Source: G965279355 sp965279355
GTDB taxonomy: Bacteria; Pseudomonadota; Alphaproteobacteria; CACIAM-22H2
Reading direction: 5' to 3'
DNA length: 64,000 nucleotides
Assembly (NCBI GenBank): GCA_965279355.1
Contig: OZ257155.1
Span: forward strand, 2,728,001 to 2,792,000
Program-made: the position numbers and the translations under genes
The notes under the pieces: generated by a model
Seen by the model: the letters and a program-made list of their open reading frames with translations, nothing else
Database searches by the model: none
Told to the model about the DNA's origin: nothing
Part shown: one piece after another, positions 25,590 through 33,621 of the stretch
How positions within the stretch are numbered: position 1 is the first letter of the stretch
How the letters are laid out: every line of letters starts with the position of its first letter

Positions 25590-26027
25590 GTGGCCCGCAT
25601 TCCGAAAAACCTGCAACCGCATATCGACGCCGCATATCCCGACAATGTCTGCACGATCGGCACCGTGCTGCCGAGCGGTTATGCGCAGATCACGCCGCGC
25701 GGCAGCGTCATGGTCTTCGACGACGAGCATCTCGCGATCTGGGAGCGCGGCCGCGGCACCACCACAGCCAACACCCAGGACGGCACCAAGATGACGGTGT
25801 ATTTCCGCAATCGCGCACTGCGCGAGAGCGGCCTGCTGCCCAAGGGCGGTATCGCGCGCTTCTACGGCACCGCCAAGGTCGTGAAGTCTGGGCCGCAATA
25901 CGACAAGGTCTGGGAAAAGCTGGTCGAAGGCGAAAAGAAGGGCGATCCCGAAAAGAAGGGCTTCGGCGTTCTGATCAAGATCGAGCGCGCAGAAGACCTG
26001 ACCGGCGATCCGCTCAAGGACGCCTGA
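25590..26027 (+). CDS. Pyridoxamine 5'-phosphate oxidase-fold protein
   Basis: 145 residues from a GTG at 25590 preceded by GGGGGGA. The split-barrel flavin-binding fold is suggested by VCTIGTVLPSGYAQITPRGS and MTVYFRNRAL. The middle segment KSGPQYDKVWEKLVEGEKKG is characteristic of a subgroup that also lacks the PdxH catalytic signature. It is therefore more likely a flavin- or haem-binding or F420-like reductase-fold protein than true PdxH. It stands alone on the plus strand, converging with DUF3501. Confidence 0.8.
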   Translation: MARIPKNLQPHIDAAYPDNVCTIGTVLPSGYAQITPRGSVMVFDDEHLAIWERGRGTTTANTQDGTKMTVYFRNRALRESGLLPKGGIARFYGTAKVVKSGPQYDKVWEKLVEGEKKGDPEKKGFGVLIKIERAEDLTGDPLKDA

Positions 26028-26054
26028 GTCTCTGAACTAAATCGGACGGTGCGC

Positions 26055-26654
26055 TCAGGCGAAATCGGAAGCGAGCGCCTGACGCACCGGCTCTGACGCG
26101 ACGGCCATATGCGAATATTCGGGGTGATCGAAGCCGACGATCACCTGCGCGCCGTCCTTGCGGAACGCCGCAACATCCTCATCGCTGAAACGGAAATGCA
26201 CGAAGTGGACTGACGACGTCTTGCCGTCGGCCTTGGTCCGCTCCACGTCGCTTTCCTCCGGCTTGCCGGGAATCTTCTTGCCGCCGACCTGGATGAACAT
26301 GTGGTTCTCCACACCGGTCAGCTTGAGCAGGGTCCGGGCGCGGCGCACCGGCTCGTCGATCTCGAACATCACCGTCGCCACCAGTTCGCGCCCGTCCGGA
26401 ATCATCGGGTTGTAAGCCGCAAGCTCGTCGGCGAGCTGCGCATCCCCGCCCTTTTCGATGAACAGCATCTCGTGCACCTGATGCCACATCGTCTCGTAGC
26501 TTTCGAAATAGAACGTGGCGACCGGGCCGACTTCCATGCGCCGGCGCTGTTTCACCGCCACGATGTTCTGGCGCAGGGATTTGCGCTCCGCCGCGTATTT
26601 GTCGAGCGGCAGGATGTCGGCTTTGGTAATCTCGCGTTTGTGGGTCGTCGCCAT
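26055..26654 (-). CDS. DUF3501 family protein
   Basis: 199 residues, start ATG at 26654 (MATTHKREITKADILPLDKY). The family hallmark RRRMEVGPVATFYFESYETM is present, with MWHQVHEMLFIEKGG. The C-terminal half has DHPEYSHMAVASEP. The biochemical function is unknown. It is the third gene of the rubrerythrin/Fe-S protein unit, 11 bases after the Fe-S protein. DUF3501 genes are known to occur beside rubrerythrin, so a role in peroxide or iron-sulfur protection is inferred from context. Confidence 0.88.
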   Translation of the reverse strand: MATTHKREITKADILPLDKYAAERKSLRQNIVAVKQRRRMEVGPVATFYFESYETMWHQVHEMLFIEKGGDAQLADELAAYNPMIPDGRELVATVMFEIDEPVRRARTLLKLTGVENHMFIQVGGKKIPGKPEESDVERTKADGKTSSVHFVHFRFSDEDVAAFRKDGAQVIVGFDHPEYSHMAVASEPVRQALASDFA

Positions 26655-26665
26655 GCTGGCTCCTT

Positions 26666-28024
26666 TCATCCCCCCTCGGGACGGGCAAGGCCATAGGCCT
26701 GCGCGAAGAGCTGGATCGGATGCAGGGCCGGGCCCTCGGGCTTGGGCTCGTCGCCCGTGATGCGCTCGATCCCCTGCATGATGTGCTCGCCGGCCAGCGG
26801 GCATTCAGAAGCGACGTGCTTCTTACCGTTGGTCGCCGCGGTGCGCGCCACGGGCCGTCCGATCTTGATTGCCGTTTCGAAATTATCCTTCATCACGCCC
26901 CACGAGCCGCCATGGCCCGAGCAGCGCTCGATCACGGCGAGGTCGATGCCGGGAATGAGGCGCATCATCTCTGCCGCCTTCTGGCCCATGTTCTGGGCGC
27001 GCGCATGGCAGGCGAGATGCACCGACACGCCGCCGTCGAGCGGTGTGAGGCCTGGTGCGAGGCCGTGCTTCTTTGCGATATCGACCACGTACTGGCTGAG
27101 ATCGAAGGTGGCTTTCGCCAGCTTTAGCACCAGCGGGTCTTCCGGCACGATCAGCGGCCACTCGAATTTGAGATTGAGGGCGCAGGACGGCATGAGGGCG
27201 ACGATGTCGTAGCCGTCGTCGATCAGTGGCGACAGCGCGGCAGCAACTTTTCTTGCACTCTCCGCGACCTTCGCGATTTCGCCCTGTTCGAGCTGCGGCA
27301 TGCCGCAGCAGCCGGGGTAGGCGACTTTCGTCTCGACGCCGTTATGCGCCAGCACGGCCTGCGCCGCCTCGCCGACCAGCGGGTTGTTGTAATTCATGAA
27401 GCAGGTCGCATAGAGCGCGGCCTTGCGGCCCTTCGCCGGCCCGTCCGGATTGACCTTCGGCGGGTTCTGGCGGGCGCGCAGTTCGAATGTCTTGCCGTGG
27501 AATTTCGGCAGCGCGGCGTCGCGGTGAACGCCGGCCACTGCTTCCAGCACCGGGCGCGTCAGCGTGTTACCTGTTTCCGTCGCCCAGTTGGCGAGCGGCG
27601 CCACCATCGCGCCGAGCTTGCCGTTGCGGTCGGTCTTGGTCATCTCCCGGACCGTGAACGGCTCCTTGCCGTTCTTCGCGTCGATCGCGCGGGCGCGCAG
27701 CATCAGATGCGGGAAATCGAGATTGAATTCATGCGGCGGCACATAAGGGCACTTCGTCATGAAGCACATGTCGCACAGCGTGCAGGCATCGATGACGGGC
27801 TTGAAGTCCGCGCTCTTCACATCGTCGACCAGACCGCTCTCGGTCGCATCGACGAGATCGAACAGCCGCGGAAACGAATCGCAGAGATTGAAGCAGCGGC
27901 GGCATCCATGACAGATGTCGAAGACGCGACGCAGTTCCGCGTCGAGCTTATCTGCATCGTAGAAATCGGGATTGTGCCAGTCCAGCTTGTGCCGGATCGG
28001 CGCGCCAAGGCTGCCTTCGCTCAT
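26666..28024 (-). CDS. GlpC/HdrD-like Fe-S oxidoreductase
   Basis: A 452-residue protein with two N-terminal ferredoxin-type clusters: Cys38, 41, 44, 48 (CHGCRRCFNLC) and Cys81, 84, 87, 92. Two C-terminal CCG-type cysteine-rich domains follow (CFMNYNN to PGCCGMPQLEQG, and ACHARAQNMG to CSGHGGSWG). This architecture is shared by GlpC, GlcF and HdrD subunits, which pass electrons between a flavoprotein and quinone or disulfide. No flavin subunit is adjacent. It lies between rubrerythrin and DUF3501, so an electron-donor role for rubrerythrin is possible but inferred. Confidence 0.88.
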   Translation of the reverse strand: MSEGSLGAPIRHKLDWHNPDFYDADKLDAELRRVFDICHGCRRCFNLCDSFPRLFDLVDATESGLVDDVKSADFKPVIDACTLCDMCFMTKCPYVPPHEFNLDFPHLMLRARAIDAKNGKEPFTVREMTKTDRNGKLGAMVAPLANWATETGNTLTRPVLEAVAGVHRDAALPKFHGKTFELRARQNPPKVNPDGPAKGRKAALYATCFMNYNNPLVGEAAQAVLAHNGVETKVAYPGCCGMPQLEQGEIAKVAESARKVAAALSPLIDDGYDIVALMPSCALNLKFEWPLIVPEDPLVLKLAKATFDLSQYVVDIAKKHGLAPGLTPLDGGVSVHLACHARAQNMGQKAAEMMRLIPGIDLAVIERCSGHGGSWGVMKDNFETAIKIGRPVARTAATNGKKHVASECPLAGEHIMQGIERITGDEPKPEGPALHPIQLFAQAYGLARPEGG

Positions 28025-28065
28025 GGAAAAGACCTCGCCGGAAGAACGCGACAGAAACGGGCGAA

Positions 28066-28086
28066 GCGCCGGGCAATGCCCGGCGC
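28066..28086 (-). terminator. GC-rich hairpin between rubrerythrin and the Fe-S gene
   Basis: The 9-bp stem GCGCCGGGC/GCCCGGCGC with a 3-base loop starts 31 bases beyond the rubrerythrin stop. A short TT follows but no T-run, so it may attenuate or protect the upstream message rather than fully terminate. Confidence 0.5.
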
Positions 28087-28116
28087 CTCTCCTCGTTCAG
28101 ATGAAGCGAGCGGCCG

Positions 28117-28539
28117 TTACTTCGGCAGTTCGTTCAGCGTCTTCTGGAATTTGCCGGCATGCGACTTTTCAGCCTTCGCCAGCGTCTCGAACCAGTCGGC
28201 GATTTCCTCGAAGCCTTCGGTGCGGGCCGTGCGGGCCATGCCCGGGTACATGTCGGTGTACTCGTGCGTCTCGCCGGCGACCGAGGCCTTGAGGTTCTGC
28301 GCGGTGGTGCCGATCGGCTCGCCCGTGGCGGGATCGCCGACTTCCTCGAGGAACTCGAGGTGGCCGTGCGCATGGCCGGTTTCGCCTTCCGCCGTCGAAC
28401 GGAACACGGCGGCAACATCGTTGTAGCCTTCGACGTCCGCCTTCTGGGCGAAATACAGGTAGCGGCGGTTCGCCTGGCTCTCGCCGGCAAACGCGGCCTT
28501 CAAATTCTCTTCGGTCTGGGTTCCCTTCAACTTCGGCAT
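28117..28539 (-). CDS. Rubrerythrin (ferritin-like diiron peroxidase, no rubredoxin domain)
   Basis: 140 residues from the ATG at 28539 (MPKLKGTQTEENLKAAFAGE). The diiron ligands of the four-helix bundle are visible as Glu20, Glu53 with His56 (EGETGHAH), Glu90/Glu94 and Glu124 with His127 (EKSHAGKF). The usual C-terminal rubredoxin domain is absent, so electrons must come from another protein. Reduces H2O2 to water. A strong promoter overlapped by a palindromic Irr-like operator lies upstream, and irr is the next gene. Confidence 0.93.
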   Translation of the reverse strand: MPKLKGTQTEENLKAAFAGESQANRRYLYFAQKADVEGYNDVAAVFRSTAEGETGHAHGHLEFLEEVGDPATGEPIGTTAQNLKASVAGETHEYTDMYPGMARTARTEGFEEIADWFETLAKAEKSHAGKFQKTLNELPK

Positions 28540-28630
28540 AGTCTCTCTCCGTGGCTTATGCGCGCCGCCCACTCCCATGCGGGTCGTGACGCCTGCGGTA
28601 AGGCGACAGACGTTGCTGTCACCAGGGCCA

Positions 28631-28659
28631 AATATTGCGGGGTAACGGAGGTAAGTCAA
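28631..28659 (-). promoter_or_regulatory. Sigma-70-type promoter of rubrerythrin
   Basis: On the minus strand TTGACT (28659-28654) is followed after 17 bases by AATATT (28636-28631). The predicted transcript starts near 28624, leaving a leader of about 85 bases. The -35 hexamer overlaps the end of the palindromic operator, as expected for repression by occlusion. Confidence 0.65.
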
Positions 28660-28685
28660 TAGTCTAGAATAATTCTAGACTATTG
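28657..28685. promoter_or_regulatory. Perfect interrupted palindrome, probable Irr box (iron control element)
   Basis: Arms CAATAGTCTAGAAT and ATTCTAGACTATTG are exact reverse complements around a single A at 28671. The core TAGAA-N3-TTCTA matches the Irr-box pattern TTAGAA-N3-TTCTAA described for alphaproteobacteria. It lies between irr and rubrerythrin and overlaps the rubrerythrin -35. Binding by Irr is inferred; another Fur-family protein (for example the Fur at 49889) is an alternative. Confidence 0.75.
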
Positions 28686-28734
28686 CGACTGAGAGCCAAG
28701 AGCAGCGAATCCGCCGGATGATTGGCTCGCAGGC

Positions 28735-29154
28735 TTATCGGTCGGTACGAACCCGAACGATAACGTCGACGCGCGACACAGTTGTGCCCGCCGGTGCATC
28801 CGGCAGATGGCTCACCTGAACCTGCTCGCCGGGGATGTCCTGCAGCTCACCGGATCCTTCATAAAAGAAGTGATGGTGATCGGACGTGTTCGTATCGAAA
28901 TAAGAGCGTCCGGCATCGACCACGACTTCACGGAGCAGACCGGCGGTCGTGAACTGGTTCAGCGTGTTGTAAACGGTCGCGAGCGACACCCGCAGACCGG
29001 CATTCGTCGCCTCGACGTGCAGGTCCTCGGCCGTCACGTGGCGATCCCCGCCTTCGAACAGCAGACGGCCAAGACCAAGCCGCTGGCGTGTCGGCCGCAA
29101 GCCCGAAAGCTTCAGCCGATCCAGCGCTTTGGTGTAGGGACGAACCGTTTTCAT
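28735..29154 (-). CDS. irr: Iron response regulator Irr (Fur family)
   Basis: A 139-residue Fur-family repressor/activator. The winged-helix domain shows GLRPTRQRLGLGRLLF and SLATVYNTLNQFTTAGLL. The dimerisation domain has YFDTNTSDHHHFFYEG with His93-95, the haem/metal-sensing cluster typical of Irr, and no CxxC zinc pairs. The rhizobial N-terminal haem regulatory motif (Cys-Pro) is absent. Irr senses haem status and controls iron and haem genes. No Shine-Dalgarno is seen before the ATG; TATATA ends 7 bases upstream, so a leaderless transcript is possible. Confidence 0.9.
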   Translation of the reverse strand: MKTVRPYTKALDRLKLSGLRPTRQRLGLGRLLFEGGDRHVTAEDLHVEATNAGLRVSLATVYNTLNQFTTAGLLREVVVDAGRSYFDTNTSDHHHFFYEGSGELQDIPGEQVQVSHLPDAPAGTTVSRVDVIVRVRTDR

Positions 29155-29231
29155 AAATCTGTATATAAGCGATTCCCGACGCTAGTTAAAGCGTCTAGGA
29201 CGACTTCTGGAATGGTTAAAGAGTGGGCCGG

Positions 29232-30629
29232 TCAGTCGCCGGTGGCGATACGGTCCACGAGCTGCCGGACCGTCGGAACGAACCCGTTGGAATAGAAGGG
29301 ATCTTCGGCAAAGCGGTAGGCGTTGTGGCCGGCAAACATCAGCTGGTTGTCGACGTCGGCGCCGTGGCTGATGTCCTGCAGGGTCTTCTGGATGCAGAAG
29401 GACCGCGGATCGGCCTTCTTGCCGGTGGTGCCTTCCTCGTTCTGCGCCCAGTTCGAGAAGCCACAGGCCGACAGACAGCCCATGCAGTCGACCTGATCCT
29501 GAAGAATGCGGACCGACTTTTCCGGGGTCACAAAGATCAGCGTGGAGTCCGGCGTGCGCAGCGCCTCGGTATAGCCCTGCTTCACCCAGCCCTCGGCATG
29601 CGCCTTGTCGACGGCCGCAAGATAGACGAGACGCTTGCGGGCACCGACCGGAAACGCTTCGCTGTGCTCGCCGACGGGCGTGGTCTGATAGGCGACCTGG
29701 CGCTCGCTGCGTCCTTCGAGATCGTTGAGGAAGGGGTTGCGGACCGCCGAGGAGTAGAAGCCCGTCGGCGAGAACCGGTGCAGCAGCACATCGCCGCTCT
29801 TGAGCGTCAGCAGGCGCTTCTTCCAGGCGTCGGAGATCGGGCTTTCCTGGGTCAGCAGCGGCCGCGTGCCGAACTGGAACGCGATCGGTCCGACATCCGG
29901 ATTGTCGAGGAAATCCTCCCACTCGCGCAGGAACCACACGCCGCCGGCCATCACGATCGGGATGTCGTTCAGGCCGAACTCGTTCATCTGCCGGCGCAGT
30001 TCGATGATGCGCGGCAGCGGGGCTTCCGGCTTCAGCGGATCTTCCGCATTCGAGAGGCCGTTATGGCCGCCAGCCAGCCACGGATCCTCATAGACGACGG
30101 CGCCCAGGAAATCGCTGAACTTGTGATAGGCGCGCTTCCACAAGGCGCGGAAGGCGCGGGCGGAGGAAATGATCGGATAGTAGTGAACGCCGTAGCGCGC
30201 CGTGATCTCGGCGATCTTGTAGGGCATGCCGGCGCCGCAGGTAACGCCGTGAATGAGGCCTTTCGCCCCTTCCAGAACGGCATAGAGAATCCGCTCGGCG
30301 GCGCCCATCTCCCACAGGATGTTCATGTGGACGCGGCCCTGGCCGCTGGCGGTTTCCCAGGCGATGCGGGCCTGTGAAATCGCACCCTTGATGGAGAAGG
30401 CAATCAGCTCTTCATGGCGCTCGCGGCGCGTGCGGCCCTTGTAGATCATCGGCATGATGTTGCCGGCGGAGTCCCGCTCATCGGCATTCACACCGGAGAA
30501 CGTGCCGACACCGCCCGCAAATGCCCAGGCGCCGGAGCTTTCACCGTTGGACACGGAAATCCCCTTGCCGCCTTCAATAAACGGCAGGGTTTCGCGACCT
30601 GAGATTCGAATGGCGTTCAGCGCCTTCAC
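29232..30629 (-). CDS. Nitronate monooxygenase-family flavoprotein with Cys-rich C-terminus
   Basis: 465 residues from the GTG at 30629 (KALNAIRISGRETLPFIEGG), with AGGA 8 bases upstream. A GTG 21 codons earlier is also open but less conserved. The TIM-barrel FMN fold shows GVTCGAGMPYKIAEI, HYYPIISSARAFRALWKR and PIVMAGGVWF. Beyond about residue 300 there is an extension with QVDCMGCLSACGFSNWA, a CxxC-x3-C cluster that could bind a metal or Fe-S centre and is not part of classical nitronate monooxygenase. The substrate is unknown; 2-nitropropane dioxygenase names in databases should not be taken literally. Confidence 0.85.
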   Translation of the reverse strand: MKALNAIRISGRETLPFIEGGKGISVSNGESSGAWAFAGGVGTFSGVNADERDSAGNIMPMIYKGRTRRERHEELIAFSIKGAISQARIAWETASGQGRVHMNILWEMGAAERILYAVLEGAKGLIHGVTCGAGMPYKIAEITARYGVHYYPIISSARAFRALWKRAYHKFSDFLGAVVYEDPWLAGGHNGLSNAEDPLKPEAPLPRIIELRRQMNEFGLNDIPIVMAGGVWFLREWEDFLDNPDVGPIAFQFGTRPLLTQESPISDAWKKRLLTLKSGDVLLHRFSPTGFYSSAVRNPFLNDLEGRSERQVAYQTTPVGEHSEAFPVGARKRLVYLAAVDKAHAEGWVKQGYTEALRTPDSTLIFVTPEKSVRILQDQVDCMGCLSACGFSNWAQNEEGTTGKKADPRSFCIQKTLQDISHGADVDNQLMFAGHNAYRFAEDPFYSNGFVPTVRQLVDRIATGD

Positions 30630-30793
30630 GGAGCGTCCTGATCTGTTGGGTGATAGCCGCGGGCCCGAGGTCTTCGCGGCCTCTGTGAGCACACAATCGG
30701 TGCCGGTCCCGACGGCGTCGTTATGCCGTCATAATAACCAAAGACAGGGGGTGGCGAAAATCCTATTTCAGCACCGTCCCGGGGTACGGATAG

Positions 30794-30826
30794 CAAAAGA
30801 CCGGCAGCCTCGTGGCCACCGGTCTT
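30794..30826 (-). terminator. Intrinsic terminator of the rimP-pnp operon
   Basis: The 8-bp stem AAGACCGG/CCGGTCTT spans 30797-30826, with additional pairing inside the 14-base loop. Read on the minus strand it ends in TTTT then GC. It lies 31 bases after the pnp stop and closes the long translation operon. Confidence 0.75.
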
Positions 30827-30857
30827 CGCTGATCTTCAACCGAACGTAGCGGCCGGG

Positions 30858-33002
30858 TCAGTTCGCCGCCTGCGGGGCGTCCCGACGCTTTTCGACCTGA
30901 TCCGTGATGTCCTGGCCGGTCTGCTGGTCGACTCGCTTCATCGACAGCTTGACCTTGCCGCGATCGTCGAAGCCAAGCAGCTTCACCTTCACCGAATCGC
31001 CGACCTTGACGATGTCGGAGGTCTGGTTAACGCGGTGCGGTGCCAGTTCCGAAATATGGACTAGGCCGTCCTTGCTGCCCATGAAGTTCACGAACGCGCC
31101 GAAATCCATGATCTTCACCACCTTGCCGGTGTAGATCACGCCGACTTCCGGCTCCGCCACGATCCCCTTGATCCAGTCGATCGCCTTCTGGGCGGCTTCG
31201 CTGTCGACAGCGGCGACCTTGATCGTGCCATCGTCCTCGATATCGATTTTGGCGCCGGTGACTTCGGTGATCTCGCGGATGACCTTGCCGCCCGTACCGA
31301 TGACTTCGCGGATCTTGTCCTTCGGGATCTGCAGCGTGGTGATGCGCGGCGCGTTCTTGCTGACGCCGTCGCGGGCGCCAACCAGACCTTTGGCCATTTC
31401 CCCGAGGATGTGCAGACGACCGTCCTTCGCCTGGGCCAGCGCCTGCTTCATGATCGGCTCGTTGATCGAGGTGATCTTGAGGTCCATCTGTAGCGAGGTG
31501 ACGCCCTTTTCGGTGCCGGCCACCTTGAAGTCCATATCGCCGAGATGATCCTCGTCGCCGAGGATGTCAGAGAGCACGGCAAAGCCCTTGTCTTCCTTGA
31601 TCAGGCCCATCGCGATTCCGGCGACCGGACGGGTCAGCGGCACGCCGGCATCCATCAACGACAGCGAGGTGCCGCAGACGGTGGCCATGGACGACGAACC
31701 GTTGGACTCGGTGATCTCTGACACGACGCGGATCGTGTAGGGGAACTTGTCCTTCGCCGGCAGCAGCGGCCTGATGGCGCGCCACGCCAGCTTGCCGTGA
31801 CCAATTTCGCGGCGACCGGGCGAGCCCATGCGCTTGGCTTCACCGACCGAGTACGGGGGGAAGTTGTAATGCAGCATGAACGCTTCGCGGAATTCGCCCT
31901 CGAGCGCGTCGATGATCTGCTCGTCTTCGCCCGTACCCAGGGTCGCGACGCAGAGGGCCTGCGTCTCACCGCGGGTGAACAGCGCCGAGCCATGGGCGCG
32001 CGGCAGCACGCCAACCTGGCTGACGATCGGACGGACCGTCTTGGTGTCGCGGCCATCGATGCGCTTGCCGGTGTCGAGGATGTTGTTGCGCACGATGTCG
32101 CTCTCGACTGCCGAGAAGGCGTCGGGAACGAACAGCAGCGCGGCGGCATTGTCGGCATACATGGCTTTCGCCTTGTCGCGGACCTTGCCGACCTTCTCGT
32201 AGCGCGAGGCCTTCACGGTCTCGGTATAGGCCTGGCGCAGCTCGCCGCCGAGATCGGCGACGATCTTCGCCTTCACTTCGTTGGCAAGGGCCGGTGTCTC
32301 CGGCGTCGCCCAGGGCTCCTTGGCGCAGCGCTCGGCCATCTCGATGATCGCCTGGATCACCGGCTGGAACTCGCGGTGGCCGAACATGACGGCGCCGAGC
32401 ATCACTTCTTCGTTCAGCTCTTTCGCCTCGGATTCGACCATCAGCACGCCTTCGTTGGTGCCGGCGACGATGAGATCGAGCTCGGAGGTCTTCAGTTCAT
32501 CGAGCAACGGGTTGAGCTTGTACTCGCCGTTGATGTAGCCGACGCGGGCGCCGGCGATCGGGCCCATGAAGGGCAGACCGGAGATGGTGAGGGCGGCGGA
32601 GCAGCCAACCATCGCGACGATGTCGGGATCGTTCTCGAGATCGTGCGACAGCACGGTCGCGACAACCTGCACTTCGTTCTTGAAGTTCTCGACGAAGAGC
32701 GGGCGGATCGGACGGTCGATGAGGCGCGACGTCAGCACCTCCTTCTCGGTCGGACGGCCTTCGCGCTTGAAGAAGCCGCCGGGGATCTTACCCGCGGCGA
32801 AAGTCTTCTCCTGATAGTTGACCGTCAGGGGAAAGAAGTCCTGGCCTGGCTTGGCGGTCTTCGCGCCGACGACCGTGCAGAGCACGACGGTCTCACCGTA
32901 AGTGGCCAGCACGGCGCCAGTGGCCTGGCGTGCAATGCGACCGGTTTCGAGGGTGAGCTTGCGCCCGCCCCACATGATTTCTTTTTTCGTAATATCGAAC
33001 AT
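30858..33002 (-). CDS. pnp: Polyribonucleotide nucleotidyltransferase (PNPase)
   Basis: 3'-to-5' phosphorolytic exoribonuclease, trimeric, part of the degradosome. The 714-residue product has two RNase PH domains (about 1-145 and 310-530). The second carries the phosphate-binding and catalytic stretch SSMATVCGTSLSLMDAGVPL and GDEDHLGDMDFKVAGT. A KH domain (GTGGKVIREITEVTGAKIDI) and an S1 domain (GVIYTGKVVKIMDFGAFVNF) follow. The start has GGAAGGAAGG upstream. It follows rpsO after a 330-base gap, as in many proteobacteria, and is probably autoregulated through its leader. Confidence 0.98.
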   Translation of the reverse strand: MFDITKKEIMWGGRKLTLETGRIARQATGAVLATYGETVVLCTVVGAKTAKPGQDFFPLTVNYQEKTFAAGKIPGGFFKREGRPTEKEVLTSRLIDRPIRPLFVENFKNEVQVVATVLSHDLENDPDIVAMVGCSAALTISGLPFMGPIAGARVGYINGEYKLNPLLDELKTSELDLIVAGTNEGVLMVESEAKELNEEVMLGAVMFGHREFQPVIQAIIEMAERCAKEPWATPETPALANEVKAKIVADLGGELRQAYTETVKASRYEKVGKVRDKAKAMYADNAAALLFVPDAFSAVESDIVRNNILDTGKRIDGRDTKTVRPIVSQVGVLPRAHGSALFTRGETQALCVATLGTGEDEQIIDALEGEFREAFMLHYNFPPYSVGEAKRMGSPGRREIGHGKLAWRAIRPLLPAKDKFPYTIRVVSEITESNGSSSMATVCGTSLSLMDAGVPLTRPVAGIAMGLIKEDKGFAVLSDILGDEDHLGDMDFKVAGTEKGVTSLQMDLKITSINEPIMKQALAQAKDGRLHILGEMAKGLVGARDGVSKNAPRITTLQIPKDKIREVIGTGGKVIREITEVTGAKIDIEDDGTIKVAAVDSEAAQKAIDWIKGIVAEPEVGVIYTGKVVKIMDFGAFVNFMGSKDGLVHISELAPHRVNQTSDIVKVGDSVKVKLLGFDDRGKVKLSMKRVDQQTGQDITDQVEKRRDAPQAAN

Positions 33003-33332
33003 GATTTTACCTTCCTTCCACGTACGTCATCGCCGCGCCCGGATGGAGCGGCGAAAGCGGCGTCCAAAGGGCGCCGCGTCAGTCCGGAGACTGCCAGTGA
33101 CAAAATGAGCTCTATCGGAGAGCTGGGAGCGCAGGCCGTACGGGATGGCCTGCTCTCGTTGAGACAAAGCGCGCACGGTTGTCATCTCCGATCCGTGCAG
33201 CGCTGAATTGAGCCCCATCTCGGGAGCCCGCGTTCCACAACGCACGACACGCGCCTGCAAGGCGCGCAACTCTTCGGGCGATTGGGGGAATTTGGTCACA
33301 AGCAGCGCGTCGCCGCGTGAACCGGCGTCGCC
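33003..33332. other. 330-base rpsO-pnp intergenic leader
   Basis: No supported gene; a 90-codon minus-strand frame here has no family features. Near pnp a GC-rich hairpin GCGGCG/CGCCGC (33057-33077, 9-base loop) sits about 55 bases before the pnp ATG. GCGTCGC/GCGACGC around 33326-33343 overlaps the rpsO stop. In enterobacteria the equivalent leader is cut by RNase III and controls PNPase autoregulation. A similar role here is inferred from position. Confidence 0.5.
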
Positions 33333-33602
33333 TCAGCGACGCAGTTCAAGCCGGTCGATGAGCTTTTCGTAACGGGGGGTGGCCGTCTTCTTGAGATATT
33401 CCAGAAGGCGCCGGCGCTGGCCGACCATCATCAGCAAGCCGCGGCGCGAATGGTTATCCTTGCCGTGCGTGGTGAGGTGTTCGGTGAGATTCTTGATGCG
33501 CTCCGAAAGCAGGGCCACCTGAACTTCGGGTGAACCGGTATCGCCTTCCTTGACCGCATATTCCTTGATGAGCGTCGTCTTGCGCTCGGCTGTAATCGAC
33601 AT
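33333..33602 (-). CDS. rpsO: 30S ribosomal protein uS15
   Basis: Primary 16S rRNA-binding protein of the central domain; 89 residues, the usual length. The S15 pattern is clear: MSITAERKTTLIKEYAVKEG, DTGSPEVQVALLSERIKNLT, HGKDNHSRRGLLMMVGQRRR and LLEYLKKTATPRYEKLIDRL. It is between truB and pnp in the conserved order and is expected to autoregulate its own translation. Confidence 0.98.
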   Translation of the reverse strand: MSITAERKTTLIKEYAVKEGDTGSPEVQVALLSERIKNLTEHLTTHGKDNHSRRGLLMMVGQRRRLLEYLKKTATPRYEKLIDRLELRR

Positions 33603-33621
33603 CGGTTACTCCTTCCGAATT

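Noticed and set aside
33027..33299. 90-codon minus-strand frame between rpsO and pnp
   Set aside because: No conserved motif, no convincing ribosome binding site, and it covers the structured pnp leader.
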